The position numbers and the translations under genes are program-made. Below are positions 45,201 to 57,310 of a stretch of 64,000 nt of DNA, one piece after another (within the stretch, counting starts at the first letter, position 1; each line of letters starts with the position of its first letter). The notes under the pieces are model-generated. The model saw only the letters and a program-made list of their open reading frames with translations, searched no databases and was not told the origin of the DNA. Source of the DNA: Otatea glauca (lineage: Eukaryota > Streptophyta > Magnoliopsida > Poales > Poaceae); NCBI GenBank assembly GCA_036346275.1, contig CM070711.1:65139078-65203077 (forward strand), given 5' to 3'.

Positions 45201-46780
45201 TTGCCCATCCACCCCACCCCCACCAACGACGACCGCAGCCCCCGCAAAGCTTCCCCTAAACTGCCCAGCCCCCAGAGCCCTCTCCTCTCCCTACCGTTGC
45301 CCTTGGATTCCTCGGAGAGAGTTTCCTGGAGCTCAGATGAAGAAGACGACGAATTCGTTCAAGAAACCGCTGATGACCCAGATTGGCTAAGGCCAGCCTC
45401 TATTTCACTTTCCATGAGGGAGGGGGCAAACAGATCGAGATCTTCAGACTTTCCCAACAAGGAATCGAGACAATTGCAGCAGCGCCACATCAGAAATCGT
45501 CGAGCATTGATGGCCGACCAACTACCTCTAGCAGCTCCCTCGTCGTGTCGCTGTGGGCCTTAACTCTCATTCAACCTACCCCGGTGCCCACTACCTTTCC
45601 GACATTTCCTAAGAGTAAGTACAATAGTAAAGCCAACTACTGGCTAATAGTAAGCTAAAAGTCAGTTTGTACAATAACTGTCTGTAAAGGTTGTCTCTAG
45701 ATATTATGCAATAACTATCTTTTTTCTCTTGTACATAAAAGATCTATCTATGCTCGTGTGCAAAGCTGGCTACTAAATAAGAGCCAGCTCTCTTCTCTCT
45801 CTTTTCTCACTCCTCCACATAGATCAAAACTGATGTGTACAGATTAAAAGTCAGCTGACATGACCTTATTGTACATGTCCTAACCCGATTCTAACTCTCG
45901 GAAAGCCCCAATCCTTGGAAGTTGGGAAGCACACAAATGATAACGCTGCACAAGGGAAATCCGAGGCACAGGACGAGCAAATCCAAGCGTAGCACAATCA
46001 GATCTTTGTTGTGCAGCCGAGCCTGCTGACGAATGGATACAGGTCAAGCCGAAACATTACTGGCGAAAAGGAAGATTAAATGCTCATAAATTTGCCCCCA
46101 ACCAACCACAACAATACTGAGCTCTCGACCAGGCTAACTGCGCTTCTGAAGGAGCAGGCCAGGGGCCGATGCTTCAGGTGTCTGAATCCCGAACACTTTG
46201 TTGCAACCTGCAAAATCCTCCCAAATGCCTACTGTGCAAGGGCTCAGGCCATAGAGCAAGATACTGCCTCAATCAGTAGAGCAACCTACTACCGGTGAAG
46301 CCCAAAATCGATAGGACCAGGTACCTCAGGGCAGCTTCAAGCATGTTTGCTTCGCAGTTCAGGGGCGGGGATCCTAATGATAGGCCAGAGCTTGTCCGTC
46401 ACCATGTGCCTCAGACACCGACATTGCAAACCTGGAGAGGGAGTTTTGCCAGTTTGCGGTGCTCGTGTTTACCTTAGGTGACCAAGAGACCAATGTCAGG
46501 CAGATGCAGCGTCTCCTCGCTGATCACTTCAGGACAAACAGGGAAGATTTCAACGTGACCGCCGACGCACCGCGAAGCTATTTTGTGCGCTACAACACCG
46601 TGGTACTTCGAAACAAGATGTTGGCAGACTCTATATTCATCAAAGAAGGAATCTATATAAAGGTGGTGCCATGGACACGCCAATTTCAGGCAGAGGCAGC
46701 TAAGGCAAGATTCAAGGTGCGCCTTTGCATCAAGGGGGATAATGCGCCGCACTTGGTCCATGCAGTCCATGACGCTGTAA
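45201..46780 (+). pseudogene. Zinc-knuckle, retroelement-like protein, broken
   Basis: An N-terminal segment (45201-45563) is Pro/Ser-rich then acidic, with SSDEEDDEFVQE and DDPDWLRPAS. After a MITE insertion come two CCHC knuckles, CFRCLNPEHFVATC (46170-46211) and, in another frame, LLCKGSGHRARYCLNQ (46230-46277). A DUF4283-like segment follows (46459-46780: FNVTADAPRSYFVRY, then YIKVVPWTRQF and ARFKVRLCIKG). This combination occurs in grass retroelement-derived gag-like proteins, including LINE ORF1-like ones. Frames change at least three times. The 3' end is cut where Sirevirus sequence begins at about 46780. No function can be assigned. Confidence 0.6.
45613..45880. mobile_element. MITE inserted in the zinc-knuckle pseudogene (268 bp)
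   Basis: TAA flanks both ends (45610-45612 and 45881-45883). The termini GAGTAAGTACAATAG and, inverted, GGACATGTACAATAAG are a partial inverted repeat, suggesting a Tourist-like element. The interior has facing GCTGGCTACT / AGAGCCAGCT motifs. Confidence 0.65.
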
Positions 46781-49046
46781 GTTCAAGCTCTATTAGTTTT
46801 ATATTAATGATTAATCTTTATTTAATGACAAATTTAATCATTATGAGACTAACATGTTTATTGAGCTTTATTCTTATTAGTCTCAAATTTGGATGGAAAA
46901 TGTAAAACCCAAGGTGTGCAGTGGTATTTATTTTATTATCCTATTGCATACTTAGGATTCAAGTTAAAGGATGAACTCTTTCATTGCTTATACAATAAAG
47001 TTGTGCATTATATGAATGCACACATCTAGGGGGAGTTCGTAATTTCACTTGATGTTTCAATTGTATTGATCCATATCTTCTTACCAAATAATATAAAGGA
47101 TCAAGACTTTGAGACAATTCTTTGAGTATATATAACTTGTGTAGTTGTAATATACTCATGCAAATATAGGATAAACTCAAATGCTATTTAAGATTGATTA
47201 GGTACATATTGATTCCAAGTTCAATTATTTATATGTACATATTTAATGGAGTTTATTCTATAGTTGATGGTCTCAAGAATATTGATCCCTTTCCACCACT
47301 CAAATATATTGAATTATTACTTTCCATCAAATTGAGTATATAAAACTTGTGTAGTTATATATACTCATATCAATTCAAATAAAATTTAAATTGAGATTTG
47401 GTTGTGAGTCAATCAACCAAAGAACCAATCACGTGTTGATGGTGTTCTTTGTTTATTAAGGACAAACGAAAAGTTCTTGAGTATAATGAAGTATTAGTTG
47501 CATTAATGTGCTCGACAATTAATCATTCAAATTGATTTGGGTTGTGCTCAATTGATCTTGTTGCATCCATTATGTGTTAATGGAGTACAAATTAATGATT
47601 GAGACAACAATATTTGTTGGACTAACAATCTACCATGAGTTGTGAAGTAGGTTGAGTCCAACGATAATATAGAATCGGAAAGAAGTCATCATGTGTTGAT
47701 GAGCTTAAAGAAGATCCCGAAGAGAAGAAAAGAAGAAAGAGAAGTTTTTCATGTGTTGATGAACATGAAGAAGATGTGTACTTGGAGAGAAGATGATGTG
47801 AATCATAAAAACTTCAAGTGGATGTGCTAGAAGCAAAGGTATAACTTGCTAGGCCTAAGAATGTGTTCCTAGTTTTTTACCGATCTCGGTGTTTGGATGG
47901 GAGATCGGGTTGCTAGTTAGGTTGCCGTACTATTAAGAGGGGTTGAGTCATTTATCTTGAGCTTTATCATATGTTGATGAACTCAATCCGGTTTACTCTA
48001 ACTCAATCTCTTAATTGTATTTTGTATGAGCTAAGTATTTGCATGTGTTGCAAGTAAGAGAACTCATGCTTGCTTCTGATTGAATCTTAATTGATTTGGA
48101 TTTTGCATGGAGCTATGGATCTGCATGTGTTGTAAAAAGGAGATAGCTCATGCAATTTGGTTTAAGTGATTTTTGCATGAAGCTAAGTTTTGCATGTGTT
48201 GAAAAAGGAGAGAGCACATGCAACTTTATTTTAATGGTTGTTGTTTGCATGGAACTATAGTTTTGCATGTTTTGCAAAAAGAGAGATCACATGCCTCGAA
48301 GTCTTAGCTTGTGACTTGATCATGTATTAATTATCACAAGGCTAAGAAAGGTTTATACTTTGTGTTTGCAAAATGAGTCTTTACAAAATATGGTTTAATT
48401 GAATTTTATTTTGGAGCATGTGATTAGAATTTGCAAATGTGTTTTGCAAAATTATTTTGATCATGAGTTGATTATCACATGGCTCAAGATTTAATCTTGT
48501 TGACTCTTACTAGCTTGTAGTCACGCTCTTGATCAAGTCTATGTGAGGAATTTAGATAAAAATCAAATTTTAGACTTGAGTTGCTACTTTAGAGTTCTTG
48601 TGATATTTGAAAATATCTATGGCTTTTTAAATGTTGAAATTAGGTGGAATTTGTAGCCCTCTTGATAAGCTTTTTATAGAGTCCAAGATCACCTAAATCG
48701 GACTTCGGAGTAAAAAGTTATGATATTTTTTCTGCTGAAAATGTGGTAGTACCGCCCCTACATGGGCGGTAGTGCCGCTCGAGCGGTACTACCGCTGAAT
48801 TTTGCGATTGTTATTGTCCAGAGAAAGTGTTTTTAGGGTTAAAGGCTGGTAGTATCGGTCCTACATGGTCAGTAGTGCCGGGGGTGCTATAGCAACGGCT
48901 AGTTTCAGTGCATGTAATGCCCAAAAACTATCTGTTACCTTTGAGGTCGGTACTATAGACCCTACATGGGTGGTAGTACCTAGACGGCGTGTGGAGGCGT
49001 TATTGAGAGTATCTAGGCCCTCTATTTTTGTCAGTTATGCTTATTA
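46781..49046 (+). repeat. Sirevirus 3' UTR and LTR fragment (subfamily B)
   Basis: It matches 61.05-63.83 kb segment by segment: GAGACTAACATGTTTATTGAG; GCACACATCTAGGGGGAGTTC (a PPT-like tract, 47013-47033); the LTR motif GTACTATTAAGAGGGGT (47927-47943); tandem TTGCATGTGTTGCA repeats (48020-48290); palindromic GGTAGTACCGCC modules (48740-48980); and TAGACGGCGTGTGGAGGCGT (48981-49000). Its left end abuts the zinc-knuckle pseudogene and its right end stops before the TATA region, at the next LTR. It is a decayed fragment without coding sequence. Confidence 0.65.
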
Positions 49047-49329
49047 TGTAGGTTTTGGTGTTGATGATCAAGAAGCATTCTTAGTATAAGCTGATAACAG
49101 CTATATTTGAAGAACAAGTCTAAGGTGTTTATTTTTAGTTTTGGCTTGGGAGTTGATTCAAGCCATATAGCTAGAATAACCGTACTATTAAGAGAGATTA
49201 TACACAAGAAATAATCTTGGTTCATATGCAAAAACCACTAAGATTACATGGAGCTTAGGACATTTCATAACTCTCATTCAAAAATCCAGATATCCCTTTC
49301 TTAGTCAAAAAGAGTTCTTTTTTGGACCA

Positions 49330-49985
49330 ATTACATTTAGTCCGGCGCTGAAAAATCAAGTTTCAAGTTCTAACCGAGCGCACTCCATGTACGCCGGACC
49401 GATTTTTTCAGTCCGGTGCTAAGAGCTCTCTCCTGATTTATTTTAACCTAGCGTACACCGTTCACGCCGGACCGATCTGAATTCATCCTTATTTTTAAAG
49501 TCCGGCGTATGTTGTTTTTCACTTCGGACCATCATCTATAGTCCGGCGTTAAGAATTCCTTTACTCAAATCTTAACCGAGAACATGCCGTTTGCTGCAGA
49601 CCAAATTCTAAGTGTACGCCGGACCAACTTTTTCGGTCCGGCGCAAATATGATTCTCTCTAATAAAACCAGCAATTTTTCCCTTCTACGACGGACCAACT
49701 TTTTGGTCCGGCACAAATATGATTCTCTCTGATAAAACCAGCAGTTTTTCCCTTCTACGACGGATCAATTTTTTCGGTCCGGCACAAACATTATTTTGCT
49801 GGTATCCAAATGGAACAAAGCATATGTACGCTAAACCAATTTTGTCGGTCCGGCACAAACTTACTTTTATCAGTACATGTATACGACGGACCGGTTTTGT
49901 CGGTCCGGCGCAAATGGGTTACACTGGGTACAATAATACTTCTCCAATCTTGTGTACCCCAGACTAACATTTTCAGTCCGGCGCG
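49330..49985. repeat. Array of about eight palindromic CGGACC/GGTCCG modules
   Basis: Modules such as CGGACCAACTTTTTCGGTCCG (49619-49639) recur roughly every 60-70 bp, with 7-10 bp loops and conserved GCGCAAA or GCACAAA tails. They lie upstream of the TATA box. Known Sirevirus LTRs carry palindrome arrays here, probably cis-regulatory. Confidence 0.8.
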
Positions 49986-50138
49986 TGAATATGTTTCATC
50001 ATATCAGTCCGGTATGCCTCATACACCTTTAAATAATTATAAAAGAGGCAACTCATGACTCCATATTTGACTTGTCTCATCCATCCTGCCACCCCAACGG
50101 GCAAACAGCAGGTACAACGGTTATTTCTATTCAAGCCC

Positions 50139-50146
50139 TATATATA
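50139..50146 (+). promoter_or_regulatory. LTR TATA box
   Basis: CCTATATATACAG lies 700 bp before the LTR end, the same spacing as the TATA box in the solo LTR at 14.76 kb. Confidence 0.5.
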
Positions 50147-50848
50147 CAGTGTTTGAGTTCACAATAAAGATGAACTTTTGCACATACATATCTTTGACAT
50201 TCTGAACACCGTTGACATCCTTAAAATCATTTACAACTCTTTGATCTTTAGCACTTCTAAGCTTCCATTCCATCAAAGAGTTTGAGGTTCAACTCAGAAA
50301 CCATAAACACTCATTCTGAACATGTAGAGTTCTTGCTCCAAGCTGAGTCTAGCTTGCATCTAGCTACTAAACCAAGAGACAGGGCTTGTGGATAGTCTAT
50401 TACTCTTGGAACTAGCTGTTCCTAGACGGTTGGAGAAGTTGTTGGTGCGACCTATCCAAAAGGGATTGTGGAAGGTCACCATTGCTATGAAAGGTTGAGA
50501 CTCACCTCACCGGAGTGGTGGAAGAGTCAAGATAGTGAAAGACGAAAAGCCATTGAAATTGGCTATTTGGTGGAGCAATACTTCTGAAGAAGTGCTCTAA
50601 CGGGGACGTAGGAGATTGGTCTCTGAACCTCGGTGAAAAATCCTTGAGTCTTCTTGATACTGATTTATCTTTGCGTGTTCATCTTATTGTCAGTTTTCAT
50701 TCAGGTTTTTAATGCAACTAAGTTGTGCTGATTCCCTACTCTAATTATTTTCTGTTGCTAAGTTTTTATTGAGAAAAGTTTTTCTTAATACTTAAAAGTT
50801 TATAATGTTGCCTATTCACCCCCTCTAGGCCAACTTGATCCTTTCAAG

Positions 50849-50860
50849 TGGTATCAGAGC
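50849..50860 (+). other. Primer-binding site (initiator tRNA-Met)
   Basis: TGGTATCAGAGC, the standard plant Ty1/copia primer site complementary to the 3' end of initiator tRNA-Met, follows the LTR by two bases. Confidence 0.9.
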
Positions 50861-50898
50861 AAGGTTACCCGTTTTAAAAGCTTAGCAGCTTGGGTAAA

Positions 50899-53800
50899 AT
50901 GGCCGAGAGAATATGATCAGCTACAGTAAGTGTAGGAAGGGTTCCTATTTTTTATGGCATAAATTATGCTTATTGAAAAATTAGAATGAGGTGCTATCTT
51001 GAAGCCGTAAGTTATGATGTGTGGAGAGTCACAGAAAGACCTTTGCCTCCACGTATCATACCTGAAGGTAGGGGTGAAAACGGATCGGATACGGACGAAT
51101 AATAGCTCTACCATATTTGTTTTCATATTTTTTTCTCGGATGCGGATACGGATACGGATAGTCCGGATACGAATACGAATACGGATAATATCGAATACAG
51201 ATACGGATCGAATACGAATCGAATCGGATACGGTTTCGAATATTTTATCGAAACATGATAACCCCTTAGATTGTATATAAAAAGTCAATGAAAACACATA
51301 ACTAGTTGATTTGATGAAAATATTATTGAAAATTGAACAAATATAAGCATTTTCATTCACTTAGACAATAAGTAGATACCATGTCGCAAATAAAATTATA
51401 TAAGACTTAGTTTATCACACACATACAATTAGTTCATTACACACGTAGATCAAAACACAAAAATGAAGGTAATCTTTACTCAAAGATACAAATGGAGGTA
51501 AACACATAACACACTAAAAGTTTGATAATACTTAAATATCACGTCTCTAGAAAAAGTATATAACACTTATATGTAATGATCCAAGATTTATATTCTTTAT
51601 GGAATTATGTTAAAAATAATAAATTATGTATTTATGAGTTTTTATGATTTTTAGCTACTTATTTAAATATTTTTCTATTAAGAATAGGAATATTTGAATT
51701 TTTTGAGAAAATTTAAAATCTGATAAAATCTTTAAAATAATTTTTAAAATGTTAGATTATTTCTGGAATTTTCTCAAGAAAAAATTCGTAATTTTTGGAG
51801 TTGGTTTGCTAATTTTAATAATTGAAACTTACTTTATGGATTAATTAAATTAGAAAACAATTCTGAAATTAAGAAACATTTTGGGCCAGAAGAGTAGTTT
51901 TGGCCCAGCCCATATGTATATCCGGATATCCGATCCATCAATATCCGGATTATCCGAATCCGTATCCGTATCCGACGGATAGTGAGCTACCGAATCTGTA
52001 TCCGTATCCGACAAAAAAAAATCCGTATCCGTATCCGATCCAATACTATTCGATAAATATCCGATCTGACAGAATCCGTATTCGAAAATATCTGGATCGG
52101 TCGGAAACTATTCGATCCGTTTTCATCCCTACCTGAAGGGCAACACTCATCCTCAGAACCTACACTTGGGGAAATAAGAAATTTTCAATATGATGCTCAG
52201 TCTAGAAATGCTATCTTTTATCTTTTCTTGTCTCAGCATTGAAGGTTTTGATAGAGCCAGCAATCTTTCTACTAATTATGATATATGGACTACTCTTCAA
52301 GAGATTCATGAGGGTACCTTTGATGTAAAAGATGAAAGATACTTTGTTGTCAGAGAAAAATTTGATCAGTTCAAAATGCTTCCTCAAGAAAATGCTAATA
52401 ACATGTTTTCTAGACTAAATCCCATCATAAATGAGCTTAAAGGTCTAGGAACTAAAGTTGATGATGTTGAAGTATGCAGGAAGATGATCAGAGTTCTAAC
52501 TCGAGCCTATCACAGCCTGATTACTTACCTATCCAATAGTGGTGATCTAAAGAAGCTCACACCTACTGAACTATTGGGCAAAATCTCAGCTCATGAGCTT
52601 ACCTTGGTTGATGAAATTGAGACCAAGAAGAAATCTATTGCTCTCAAGGCTAAGGAGAAAGTTCAAGATTCCTTTGATGAAGAAAAAGAAAAAGATTCAA
52701 GCTATGAAGAGGATGAAGATGTAAGAAAACTAGCATTGCTCATGAGATCAGCAAATAAAATCATGAGAAGGGTAAATGCCAAAGGTAAGTCATCTAACTA
52801 TTTCTCAAAAAGAAATCCTTTATCTAACATTATCTGTTTTGAGTGCAATGAGAAAGGACACATAGCTGCTCGTTGCCTAAATAAAAGTAACAAGAAGGGC
52901 AAAAGCAAGAACGAGGATGACAATGATGAAGAGAAAGCTCAAGAAAGCTACAAGAAGAGTTACCGCAAGAAGAGCTACTCAAAGAAACATCGGAGAAAAG
53001 GGAAAAAGGAGGCACACACTGGTGAATGGATCACTGATGAAGAAAGCTCAAGTGAAGAATCCTCCTCTTCCTCAGATGAAGAAGAGCCAAGGTCCAAAGG
53101 ACTAGGTGGGTTCGCTCTGGATGAATCCACACCACCTTCACCTTCACCACCACTATGCCTTATGGCCAGAAATGATGAAGACAAGGTGAGTGATTCTCCT
53201 TCTTATGAAGAGCTAGTGGAGATCATTAAAGAGCTTAATGATGCTTTATGTGTTAAAACTACTAAAGATAAAGCTCTTAAGAAAAATGCTACTATCCTGA
53301 TGAATAAGAATGACCTGCTTATTGCTAAAGTTGAAACACTTGAATCTGACATTAAGACCGTGCAAGAAAAATATGATTGCTAAAGATTAGTCAAAATAAG
53401 CTTATAGATGAACATGAAAAACTTTCACATGCTCATTCTGTACTAAATACTGATCATGCTCTTCTTACTGATTCTCATGATTCTTTGAAAACCACACACA
53501 TACAACTTGTTAAAGATCATGATGAATTGCTTGATAAATACTATGAGCTAGAAATTGACAATGAGATGCAGATTAGCAAATCTAAAAGTATCTCATCTTG
53601 TAATGTTTCAATTAACTGTGATTTGCTTTCTGATGAAATATTTATTCCTAGCTCATCTAACATTTGTAGTAAAGATTGCAAAAATACTTTGTATGATAAA
53701 GAACTCATGACAGAAAACAGTGAGCTGAAATCCAAGGTAGCTAAATTTGACAAAGAACTAGAAAAATGCTTCCTTGGTAGTCTCACTCTTGATAAAATTC

Positions 53801-54180
53801 TTGGGGAGCAAAAGATTGTTCTGGATAAAAAGGGATTAGGTTATAAAGTCAAATCTGTGCCCAGAAAGAATGAACAGCCAAAACCTAAGATAATTTTTAT
53901 CAAGGGTAGGACTCAATGCTGTTACTGTCATAATAACAATCATACCTCTAAAAATTGCACCTTCGCTAGTGCTCCATATGCTAAGGTAAATAGAAGATGC
54001 ATGGTTGATGCTCATTACATGTTGTTTAAGGATCTTAGGGGTAAAATAAATGTTAAATATGTTGGCCCCTCTAATCTGGACAAAAATCTTAAAGCTATTT
54101 GGGTGCCTAAGTCTTTACTTACTAATCCATTTGGCCCCAAAGTTGTTCAGACTAACACTAATGGACCCAAAAGTATTTGA
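50899..54180 (+). pseudogene. Sirevirus gag, broken and split by a hAT-like element
   Basis: The start ATG at 50899 (MAERI) is followed by a TGA in frame five codons later. Gag continues in other frames (PIFYGINYAY-like, CYLEAVSYDVWRVTER) to 51060. It is then interrupted by the 51069-52131 insertion. It resumes at 52140-53383 (AKDERYFVVREKFDQF-type segment; first knuckle CFECNEKGHIAARC, 52836-52877; Ser/Glu-rich tail). After a frame change at about 53380 a coiled-coil-rich segment follows (53377-54180), ending in a second knuckle, CCYCHNNNHTSKNC. A long Gag with a coiled coil and a second C-terminal knuckle fits Sireviruses. Confidence 0.8.
51069..52131. mobile_element. Non-autonomous hAT-like element (1063 bp) in Sirevirus gag
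   Basis: The termini are TAGGGGTGAAAACGGATCGG and, inverted, TAGGGATGAAAACGGATCG. The 8-bp duplication CCTGAAGG (51061-51068 and 52132-52139) is exact. TAGGG-type ends with 8-bp duplications are hAT features. Both ends carry dense GGATAC and CGAATA hexamers (51130-51235 on the left; inverted as GTATCC, 51955-52045, on the right), resembling subterminal transposase-binding repeats. The middle is AT-rich and noncoding. It inserted after the Sirevirus did. Confidence 0.85.
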
Positions 54181-55840
54181 GTACCTAAAATCAAGAGATG
54201 AACACTATTTTAGGTGAACTACAAGAGTGGTGGCCGGCACTAGGTTATTGACAGTGGCTGCACACAACACATGACCGGCACCTCAAGGATGTTCACCTCA
54301 GTTGAAAAAGAGAGTGATCCAAGTCACAAAATCACATTTGGATGTAACAGTAAAAGAGAGGTAAGGGAAATTGTAAGACAGCTATCTCAAATGATCACTC
54401 TATTGAAAATGTATTAGTGGTCGATTCTTTAAATTTTAATCTATTGTCTGTTGCTCAACTTTGTGATTTAGAATTCCATTGTACTTTTTCTATTGACGGG
54501 GTAGAGTACTTGACAAAAACGAAAAGCTTATTTTTAAAGGCTTTAGATTTCAAAATCTCTACCTTGTTGATTTTAATTCTAATTCCTCATTCATTTCAAC
54601 TTGTCTGCTTGCTAAAGTTTCACTTGGTTGGCTTTGGCACAGACGACTTGGGCATGTCGGTATGTCTAATCTCAAAAAGCTTTTAAAAAATGAGCTAGTA
54701 GTGGGCCTGAAGGATGTTAAATTTGAAAAGAATAAGCTTTGCAGTGCTTGTCAAGCTAGCAAACAAGTAGCTAACTCTCATCTTGCTAAAAATGTCATGT
54801 CCACTACTAGGCCTCTAGAACTTTTGCATACGGATGTTTTTGGTCCTACCTCATATGCAAGTATAGGTGGCAACTCATATTGTCTGGTAATTGTGGATGA
54901 TTTCTCTAGATTCATATGGGTATTCTTTTTGCCAAACAAAAGTGAAGTTGGGAAAAAATTTAAAACTTTTGCAAAAAGGGCTCAAAATGAATTTGATTGT
55001 CCTATTAGGAAGATTAGAAGTGACAACGTATCTGAATTTGTCAATACTAACATTGTTGAATATTGTGATGAGTTATGTATAAAGCATGAACTTTCAGCCA
55101 CATACACTCCTCAACAGAATGGTGTGGTTGAAAGGAAAAATAGAACTCATAGAAATGGTAAGGACAATGTTGGATGAGTATAACATTCCTGATGCTTTCT
55201 GGGCTGAAGCTATCAACATTGCATGTCATGCGATCAACAGGCTCTATCTTCACCGACTTCTCAGGAAGACCCCTTATGAGCTTCTCGTAGGAAGAAAACC
55301 TAATATCACATATTTTCGTGTGTTTGGATGCAAGGTATACATCTATAAAAAGGGAACACACTTAGGTAAATTTCAAAAGAGATGTGATACAGGCATCATG
55401 CTAGGTTACTCTTCTAAATCCAAAGCTTATAGAGTTTTCAATAATTCAACTGGTTTAGTGGAGGAAACCTATGATGTTAAGTTTGATGAATCTAATGGCT
55501 TACGAGGTGAGCATGAGAATCTAGCTGATGTAGGAGAAGAAGCTCTAAGAGAATCCATGAAGAAAATGGAAATTGGTGAGATCAAGCCCAAAGAAGACAA
55601 AGATGATCTACCAACAATGTCCATAGTACCTCAAGATGGATCACAACTCGAAGAAGATGAAAAGAAGGATGGAGGACCAATTTTCATAAAGAGTCATCAC
55701 ACCATTACAAAGGATCACCCTGTAGATCAAATCATTAGTGAATTTATTAAGGGTATTCAAACTCGTTCTAAACAAGCTTTTTTTTTGAACATTACTCCTT
55801 TGTTTCATGTGTTGAGCCCAGAACAGTAGATGAAGCATTG
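54181..55840 (+). pseudogene. Sirevirus protease and integrase, broken
   Basis: Protease: VIDSGCTQHMTG with DSG at 54250-54258, then frameshift near 54360 into VDSLNFNLLSVAQLCDLEFH. The pre-integrase zinc site includes WHRRLGHVGMSNL (about 54630-54680) and CSACQASK. The integrase core follows: LELLHTDVFGP, VIVDDFSRFIWVFFLP, KIRSDNVSEF (54662-55177) and TPQQNGVVERKNRT, which hold the D, D and E segments. A frame change at about 55145 leads to MVRTMLDEYNIPDAFWAEA and GYSSKSKAYRVFN. Stops and frameshifts break it. Confidence 0.85.
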
Positions 55841-57310
55841 AAGGATGCTGACTCGATTATGGCAATGGAAGAAGAGCTCAACAACTTTGAAAGAAACAAA
55901 GTTTGGAACTTGATGGAAAGACCTACAGATCATAATGTATTTGGAACAAAGTGGGTCTTCAGAAATAAACAAGATGAAAATGGTGTGGTCACACGCAATA
56001 AAGCAAGGCTAGTAGCTCAAGGATGCATTCAAGTTGAAGGCTTGGACTATGGAGAAACTTATGCACCTGTAGCCCGACTTGCAGCCATACGGTTCCTTCT
56101 AGCCTTTGCATGTCATTTCAATATTACTTTGTTTTAAATGGATATTAAAAGTGCTTTTCTTAATGGAATCATTGAAGAAACTGTATATGTTGAACAACCT
56201 CCTAATTTTGAAGATATAAAATTTCACAATCATGTATATAAGTTGTCCAAGGCACTATATGGTTTAAAACAAGCCCGCAGGGCATGGTATGAGTGCCTTA
56301 GAGACTTTCTATTAGAAAAGAATTTCAAAATTAGGAAGGTTGATCCAACACTGTTTCTAAAAGACTTCAATGGTACATTAATGATTTGCCAAATTTATGT
56401 TGATGATATTATCTTTGGAAGTACTAATCTTTCTCTGTGCAACGAATTCAGTAATCAAATGGCTAGAGAATTTGAAATGTCAATGATGGGAGAGCTTACA
56501 TTCTTTCTGGGATTTCAAGTCAAGCAATTGAAGGAAGGAACTTTTATTTCACAAGAAAAGTATACTAAATACCTTCTCAAGCGATTTAATCTGGAAGAAT
56601 GAAAGCCTCTCAAAACTCCTATGGCAACAAATACACATCTTGATCAAGATGTGAGAGGTAAGTCTGTTGATCAAAAATTGTTTAGATCTATGATAGGCTC
56701 CTTACTCTATTTGACAGCATCTAGGCCAGACATCATGTTTAGTGTATGCATGTGTGCTAGATTTCAAGCTACACCTAAAGAAGTGTATCTTAGTGCAGTA
56801 AAAAGGATTTTCGGATACTTAAAGCATACTCCATGTTTTGGCTTGTGGTACCCAAAAGGTGCTTCTTTTGAACTTCTTGGCTATTCAGATTCTGATTATG
56901 CCGGTTGTAAGGTTGATCGAAAAAGCACCTCTGGGGGTTGTCACTTACTTGGAAGATCTTTAGTATCTTGGTGTTCAAAGAAACAAAATTCAGTAGCACT
57001 TTCAACTGCTGAGGCTAAATATGTTGCTGCAGGCAGTTGTTGTGCTCAAATTCTTTTTATTAAACAAACCTTTTTGGATTATGGTATTGTGTTTGAAAAT
57101 GTGCCTCTGTTGTGTGATAATGAAAGTACAGTGAAAATAGCCAACAACCCAGTTCAGCATTCTAGAACTAAGCATATTGAAATTAGACATCACTTCATAG
57201 TGATCATGTTGCTAAAGGTGATATTATGCTTAGTCACGTCAGGACTGAGGATCAATTGGCTGATATTTTCACTAAACCACTTGATGAGGCTAGATTTTCA
57301 AAATTGAGGA
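55838..57310 (+). pseudogene. Sirevirus reverse transcriptase and RNase H, nonsense-mutated
   Basis: RT begins near 55838 with WNLMERPTDHNVFGTKWVFR, then ARLVAQGCIQVEGLDYGETY. A TAA (56135-56137) replaces the expected Gln of the conserved Q-MDIKSAFLNG block. RT continues open from 56138, with KALYGLKQARRAWYE and the catalytic YVDD (56396-56407), to a TGA at 56600-56602. RNase H follows in the next segment (56621-57307): YSDSDYAGCKVDRKSTSGG, SVALSTAEAKYVAA, and CDNESTVKIANNPVQHSRTK. The two stops could each come from a single C-to-T or similar substitution. Confidence 0.9.

Larger units (their letters stand above)
49047..50846 (+). repeat. 5' LTR of the Sirevirus element (subfamily C, 1800 bp)
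   Basis: It begins TGTAGGTTTTGGTG and ends ACTTGATCCTTTCA, two bases before the primer site. Internal landmarks are GTACTATTAAGAGAGAT (49182-49198), about eight palindromic modules of the form CGGACC...GGTCCG (49330-49985), a TATATATA box (50139-50146) and the closing TTCACCCCCTCTAGGCCAAC. This order is that of Sirevirus LTRs. It differs in sequence from the LTR fragments on both sides. Confidence 0.75.

Noticed and set aside
45201..45563. Stand-alone 120-codon host gene
   Set aside because: It connects by style and order to the zinc-knuckle fragments downstream, and the whole is frameshifted.
49330..49985. CRISPR-like regularly spaced repeats
   Set aside because: The repeats are palindromic, degenerate, without uniform unique spacers, and lie inside a plant LTR.
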